64,000 nt of DNA. Origin: Klebsiella grimontii. Lineage in GTDB: Bacteria; Pseudomonadota; Gammaproteobacteria; Enterobacterales; Enterobacteriaceae. This document shows positions 61,278 to 64,000 of this stretch, in pieces (the first letter of the stretch is position 1; each line of letters begins with the position of its first letter). The position numbers and the translations under genes are program-made. The DNA is taken from contig NZ_FZTC01000052.1 of the NCBI RefSeq assembly GCF_900200035.1, forward strand, positions 124,001-188,000, written 5' to 3'. Below the pieces are notes generated by a model. The model had not been told where the DNA came from, searched no databases, and was given only the letters and a program-made list of their open reading frames with translations.

Positions 61278-61303
61278 CTCCCCTGACCATCCGGCCAGGG
61301 GAG
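61278..61303. terminator. Hairpin between convergent yhjE and yhjG
   Basis: CTCCCCTG (61278-61285) and CAGGGGAG (61296-61303) form a perfect 8 bp stem, followed by TCTCCTTTCC on the plus strand. It lies in the 49 bp between convergent genes and probably ends yhjE transcripts. Confidence 0.75.
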
Positions 61304-61315
61304 TCTCCTTTCCGA

Positions 61316-63367
61316 CTATTTTTTCATCTGCGACAGTATGGTCCGGCACTGATTCGCCTCGCCTTCGGCGGGTGAGATCAGCGCCAGCAGCGCGGCGGCT
61401 GGCGTCACCAGCGTCGCCAGCGCTGCCGCCACCGCGCCGCGCGCAATCAGCGGACCCGCCTTCACGCCCGCGTTCGGCGACTTAAAGCTGCCGCGAACGT
61501 ACAGCGGGGAACGCAGGGTGATAATACGAAAGCCCTTACTCTCCGGATCGATAGTGAGGTCCAGCTGCTCCGATGCAAAGCTGGCGGTCCCGGTGACGTT
61601 GATCAGCGCGTTTTCGGTATCAAACGCGAACACCTGCGGCCGGGCGACGCCGTTGACCACGTCGATATTGGCCGCCGCGCAGTTTACCCGCACCTCATCG
61701 TCGCCAAAGATCTGCCCGATGATATAGTTACCGACGTTCAGACCGAGGATTTCCATCAGGTTGCGGCTGATTAGCCCGTCGTTCATCAGCAGCTTCAGGT
61801 TACCGTTACTGTTGCCCAGCAGCGCGGCGACGGAGTTGCCGGTACCGCGAAGCTGCACATCGCCGTTCATTTCGCCGAGGGTTTTCTGCATCATCTCCAC
61901 GTTTGGCATCAGCGCTTTCAGTTTCATGCGGCGCGCCTGCAGGTTCGCCGTCCCCTGCAGCGGTTTTTTATCCCCCTCCAGATGAATGCTGCCGGCAATG
62001 GTGCCGTTGGCCAGCCCCAGACGCAGCGGCTGCAGGCGCAGGTCGCCCCGTTCGAGGATCACGTGGGTGGAGAGGTCGCTGATGGGCAGCGTGCCGCCGT
62101 GCTCAATGCGCCGCCCTTTAAAGCGCACATCGGCATCCATCACTTGCCACTTGTCGGTTTCAAAGCGGTCATACGGCAACACTTTTCCGGCTGGCTGCGG
62201 AGAAGACTCGCCTTTACGCTGTTCGGTTTTGCTCCCTTTGCCGCCGGAGTCGACGCCGATTAGCGGCCCCAGATCCGCCAGCCTTAGCTGCCTGGACTCG
62301 AGATCGCCCTCCAGCTTAGGCCGGGGTTTGCCGGTGGTGTAGGTCAGCGAACCGTGGATATCGCTCTCGCCGATACGGCCATTAAAATCCTGATAGGCGA
62401 AGCGTGAACCGGCCTTATCCTTGAAGGTGGCCCGTAGATGCCCGTCGGTCGAAAACGCCGGCGTATCCGGCAGCAGCACGCCGGTCAGGTCGTAGAGATC
62501 GCCCAGCGAATCGCCGGAAAACTTCAACCGTAGATCGACGCCGCCGAGGTTAAGCGGGTCGCTGACCGTGCCGATAAAAGCGACCCGGGTAGTGCCGGAA
62601 CGAAAATCCCCCTGCAGCGGGAACGGCGTACCTTCGCTGCGCAGCGCCAGCATACCGCCGATTTTTCCGTTACCGGCGAGCGGCTGTCCGTTGTAGCTGC
62701 CTTTCGCCTGCAGGCCGAAGACGTAATCGCCGACTTTCTGCGACTGCCCTTTCCCCTTTTCACCGGTCACTTCACTAAACGCCAGCGGCTTACCGAGCGG
62801 GTCAACCACAATCGTCAGGTCTGCGCGCGACACCTTGTCGTCGATAGCAATCTTGCCGCGGTCAAAAAGAATATTGTCGAGACGGAAAGACCAGTTGGAA
62901 GGCGGCGCATCTTTCTCAGACGCCCCCGCCGAGGCCAGGTCGAAGGTCCAGTTGTTGGTCTTCTCCGACAGTCGAATCAGTCGCGCGTCGGGCTGTTCAA
63001 GCTTTATCCACGGCAGGTAGACCGTTTTGCTGAGCAGCGCCAGCGGGGCGAGCGTCGCCTCAACGCGCGGCAGGTGCACCATCGTGACCTGTGGGATATC
63101 AGGCGGGTTGCCGAGGACGATATCTTCGGCGTGAACGTGCGGCCAGGGGATCCAGCTTCGCCAGCCGCTTTCGCCGGGCTGGCGTTCCCAGACGACGCCC
63201 AGATCGCCGCGAATCGCGAACGGGCGGTTCAGCTCGGCCGACACTTTCTGATTAATCGTCGGCTTCAGGCGGTTCCAGTCAAAGGTCGCCAGCACGATAA
63301 AAAACAAAACGATCAGTATGACTATCGTTCCAAGAATAATAGCAACGGTTTTTCGGGTTCTGCTCAT
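61316..63367 (-). CDS. yhjG: YhjG, AsmA-family inner membrane-anchored protein
   Basis: A 683-residue AsmA-like protein: a single N-terminal membrane helix (VAIILGTIVILIVLFFIVLA), then a long periplasmic region rich in beta strands, with the conserved C-terminal AsmA part around 490-640. AsmA-like proteins are thought to form bridge-like lipid conduits between the membranes; YhjG itself is uncharacterised. I chose the ATG at 63367 (MSRTRKTVAI); an extension of 28 codons upstream lacks support. Confidence 0.93.
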   Translation of the reverse strand: MSRTRKTVAIILGTIVILIVLFFIVLATFDWNRLKPTINQKVSAELNRPFAIRGDLGVVWERQPGESGWRSWIPWPHVHAEDIVLGNPPDIPQVTMVHLPRVEATLAPLALLSKTVYLPWIKLEQPDARLIRLSEKTNNWTFDLASAGASEKDAPPSNWSFRLDNILFDRGKIAIDDKVSRADLTIVVDPLGKPLAFSEVTGEKGKGQSQKVGDYVFGLQAKGSYNGQPLAGNGKIGGMLALRSEGTPFPLQGDFRSGTTRVAFIGTVSDPLNLGGVDLRLKFSGDSLGDLYDLTGVLLPDTPAFSTDGHLRATFKDKAGSRFAYQDFNGRIGESDIHGSLTYTTGKPRPKLEGDLESRQLRLADLGPLIGVDSGGKGSKTEQRKGESSPQPAGKVLPYDRFETDKWQVMDADVRFKGRRIEHGGTLPISDLSTHVILERGDLRLQPLRLGLANGTIAGSIHLEGDKKPLQGTANLQARRMKLKALMPNVEMMQKTLGEMNGDVQLRGTGNSVAALLGNSNGNLKLLMNDGLISRNLMEILGLNVGNYIIGQIFGDDEVRVNCAAANIDVVNGVARPQVFAFDTENALINVTGTASFASEQLDLTIDPESKGFRIITLRSPLYVRGSFKSPNAGVKAGPLIARGAVAAALATLVTPAAALLALISPAEGEANQCRTILSQMKK

Positions 63368-63478
63368 CCCTTCTGCACTCCTTTTGCGTATCGCCAGTCC
63401 TGAATATAGTTGAGAAACGCCAGTTGCTCCGCCGAATGAGGTTTTCGTCACATAATCCGCGCCAGGTCAAAAAAATAA

Positions 63479-63493
63479 TGGAACGTTGTTTTA
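63479..63493. promoter_or_regulatory. Candidate KdgR operator upstream of kdgK
   Basis: TGGAA-CGTTG-TTTTA resembles the KdgR palindrome TGAAA-N5-TTTCA with one mismatch per arm and AT-rich flanks. It lies 70 bp upstream of kdgK. KdgR control of kdgK is known in related bacteria. Confidence 0.45.
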
Positions 63494-63562
63494 ATATCAT
63501 TGACCATAAAAGCGGCCCAGCGCACACTAGGGTTAATATTGATTTAATTTCAGGTCATCACT

Positions 63563-64000
63563 ATGTCTAAGAAAATTGCCGTCATCGGCGAATGCATGAT
63601 TGAGCTGTCAGAGAAAGGCGCGGCGGTAAATCGCGGCTTTGGCGGCGATACCTTAAACACTTCCGTCTACATTGCGCGTCAGACCGACGCCAGCGCGCTG
63701 GGCGTGCACTACGTAACCGCCCTGGGAACGGACACCTTCAGCCAGCAAATGCTTGAATCCTGGCAGAGCGAGAATGTCCAGACTGACCTGATTCAGCGCA
63801 TGGCCGACCGGCTACCGGGCCTCTACTACATCGAAACCGACGATACCGGCGAGCGCACCTTTTACTACTGGCGTAATGAAGCCGCAGCGAAGTTCTGGCT
63901 GGAGAGCGAGCAGTCCGCGGCCATCTGTGAAGAGCTGGCGACCTTTGATTATCTGTATCTCAGCGGCATCAGCCTGGCGATCCTTAACCCAACCAGCCGC
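63563..64000 (+). CDS. kdgK: KdgK, 2-keto-3-deoxygluconate kinase (partial, N-terminal 146 codons)
   Basis: PfkB-family sugar kinase that phosphorylates 2-keto-3-deoxy-D-gluconate in hexuronate catabolism, feeding KDPG aldolase. The start MSKKIAVIGECMIELSEKG and the substrate-binding GFGGDTLNTSVYIAR motif are family-specific. The gene runs off the right edge before the ATP-binding and catalytic part. It follows yhjG directly (195 bp, divergent), with no pdeH gene between as in E. coli. Confidence 0.96.
   Translation, partial: MSKKIAVIGECMIELSEKGAAVNRGFGGDTLNTSVYIARQTDASALGVHYVTALGTDTFSQQMLESWQSENVQTDLIQRMADRLPGLYYIETDDTGERTFYYWRNEAAAKFWLESEQSAAICEELATFDYLYLSGISLAILNPTSR

Noticed and set aside
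60133-61290. A 385-codon minus-strand open frame opposite yhjE
   Set aside because: Composition (Gln, Arg and His-rich, no domains) is typical of an antisense shadow; yhjE has clear MFS motifs.

Overview
This window is chromosomal DNA of an enterobacterium of the Klebsiella / Raoultella / Enterobacter type. The evidence is GC-rich coding sequence with E. coli-like core genes of near-identical length (ompR, greB, gor, prlC, uspA, tex, feoABC), an arn lipid A operon, nikABCDER, padC, REP/BIME repeats, and no flagellar-type pdeH gene between yhjG and kdgK. The species cannot be fixed from the sequence alone. I see no tRNA, rRNA, insertion sequence, prophage or CRISPR array.

Layout. 1-6732 (minus): arnB-C-A-D-T-E, the lipid A 4-amino-4-deoxy-L-arabinose operon, with overlapping genes and a PmrA-type box about 160 bp upstream; arnE runs off the left edge. 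7134-8598: phenolic acid decarboxylase padC with a divergent LysR regulator. 8708-14075: nikABCDE-nikR with an exact NikR operator. 14240-15493: an M-box-like Mg2+ leader and a short MgtE transporter. 15459-22448: an unassigned accessory catabolic cluster with a stand-alone LysR-type DNA-binding domain, D-2-hydroxyacid dehydrogenase, RraA-family aldolase-like protein, DASS anion symporter, cog3964-type amidohydrolase and a PrpR-N/sigma-54 activator, preceded by a strong sigma-54 promoter match. I regard this as the best candidate for an undescribed system. 22482-33762: yhiN, pitA, uspB/uspA, dtpB, an Rrf2 regulator with a divergent type II NADH dehydrogenase-like gene, a broken gene remnant, rsmJ and prlC (with a sigma-32 promoter match). 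33972-46802: gntT, nfuA, gntX/bioH, a DUF1471 protein, feoABC, tex, greB, ompR-envZ. In E. coli K-12 this block lies elsewhere; here it sits between prlC and rlmJ in inverted order. 46962-50685: a PAP2/class A-like acid phosphatase, rlmJ, gor. 50737-58391: a glutathione transferase, an iron-ADH family protein, treF, a GNAT acetyltransferase, a lysozyme-like protein lacking two catalytic residues, yhjB, a short-chain dehydrogenase and yhjC. 58642-64000: yhjD, yhjE, yhjG and the first 146 codons of kdgK.

Functional themes. Envelope and metal homeostasis dominate (arn, nik, mgtE, feo, pitA, ompR-envZ), with several operator sites readable directly: PmrA, NikR, Fur/FNR, GntR, sigma-32, sigma-54. 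The accessory cluster at 15.5-22.4 kb reads as one regulated pathway: uptake of an organic anion, hydrolysis of an acylated precursor, oxidation of a D-2-hydroxyacid, and cleavage or decarboxylation of the resulting 2-oxo acid. That pathway is inference from families and gene order; no substrate can be named.
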